NCBI GenBank assembly: GCA_947307055.1
Contig: CAMZHX010000006.1
Coordinates: 62,001 to 126,000, forward strand
DNA from: an uncultured Selenomonadales bacterium
Lineage (GTDB): Bacteria; Bacillota; Negativicutes; Selenomonadales; Selenomonadaceae
Length of the DNA stretch: 64,000 nt
Direction of reading: 5' to 3'
Both the position numbers and the translations under genes were made by a program. Shown in pieces: positions 63,702 through 64,000 of the stretch (the first letter of the stretch is position 1; each line of letters begins with the position of its first letter). The notes beneath the pieces are model-generated. The model was given only the letters and a program-made list of their open reading frames with translations. It was not told the origin of the DNA and did no database searches.

Positions 63702-64000
63702 ATGAAAAAATTTCTAGTCGCGTTGGCTTTGCTGGCGACCTTCTTAACGTCGTCGGTAGCAATGGCGGCTTACGAGGAGGCTATAGAGGAGGACGCCGAC
63801 CTTAGGACGATAAAGACAATGGCGGTCGGGATGCCCGATTACTTCAAAATGGAGGAGACCGAGCCGACTATAGAAGAGTTAACGAAAATGATTTACGCGA
63901 CCGGCAGAGATTATTCTTCCCACGACATAATTTCCTATGAGGACGTAGCCGCCTCGATTCGCCGCGATACGGGCATTGACATTTACGGACTTGAGGCTTT
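63702..64000 (+). CDS. Exported protein, N-terminal fragment
   Basis: Partial gene that runs off the right edge, missed by the ORF track. SD AAGGAG 9-10 nt before ATG 63702. Signal peptide MKKFLVALALLATFLTSSVA with cleavage after AMA. The visible mature part is acidic (YEEAIEEDADLRTIKTMAVG, then METEP-like and DVAASIRRDTGIDI). Family not recognised from these 99 codons. It begins 17 nt after dapA. Confidence 0.6.
   Translation, partial: MKKFLVALALLATFLTSSVAMAAYEEAIEEDADLRTIKTMAVGMPDYFKMEETEPTIEELTKMIYATGRDYSSHDIISYEDVAASIRRDTGIDIYGLEA

Overview
The window reads like a chromosome segment of an anaerobic, diderm-type Firmicute. A member of the Negativicutes (Selenomonas/Quinella-like) is my best guess, but this is inferred from gene content and style, not proven. 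Pointers are the Firmicute-type GalT, the anaerobic GlpABC dehydrogenase, a SCIFF peptide, frequent TTG starts, and strong SD sequences. Promoters are nearly always TTGACN or TTGATT with exactly 17 bp to the -10 box.

Layout. 0-9.4 kb: start of an undecaprenyl-phosphate sugar transferase (minus strand), a DacA carboxypeptidase, then a cluster of four secreted HAD-phosphatase paralogues. Between these lie two lipoproteins, a RelB/YoeB toxin-antitoxin pair, a peptide with a double-glycine leader and a glyoxalase-fold protein. A terminator-promoter-SD cassette is repeated three times in this cluster. 9.5-15 kb (minus): a five-gene operon made of a MATE transporter, a small protein of possible Rossmann/ring-nuclease type, a Cas10-like GGDD protein, a Csx10-like RAMP protein and a possible Csx19-like protein. 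There is no CRISPR array, Cas6, adaptation gene or recognisable Cas7. This is the most unusual system in the window. 15.4-26.7 kb: a secreted hypothetical protein, then a complete lactose/galactose locus: AraC regulator, GPH symporter, galK, galE, galT, lacZ, galM. 26.7-36.7 kb: two carboxylesterase paralogues (one apparently catalytically dead), a YtcJ-like amidohydrolase and a decaying locus with several truncated genes around an intact Gfo/Idh/MocA dehydrogenase and an SDR. 36.9-43.3 kb (minus): the anaerobic glycerol regulon glpABC-glpK-glpF. 43.4-47.3 kb (minus): polyprenyl diphosphate synthase, an unannotated SCIFF precursor, a duplicated membrane protein, and a chemoreceptor with a roughly 435-nt leader that may be a structured RNA. 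47.5-54.7 kb: ilvC, a capsule-type glycosyltransferase, leuC, leuD, dapB, a flavodoxin lipoprotein with a membrane cytochrome-like partner, and an ADP-ribosylglycohydrolase. 54.8-57.9 kb (minus): uvrA, a macro-domain protein and tRNA-Pro. 58-64 kb: an M16 peptidase, a pair of proteins sharing a membrane segment, dapA, and the start of another exported protein.

The genes fit a host-associated or fermentative sugar user. Lactose enters through the symporter, is cleaved by LacZ and passes through GalM and the Leloir enzymes. Glycerol is taken up by GlpF, phosphorylated by GlpK and oxidised by GlpABC. A genome-level peculiarity is a family of short tandem repeats, mostly with a 7-nt period, placed at gene ends. 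One copy sits inside a gene and is translated. Three copies share at least 21 identical bases.

All calls are by eye from sequence. No database search or structure prediction was run.
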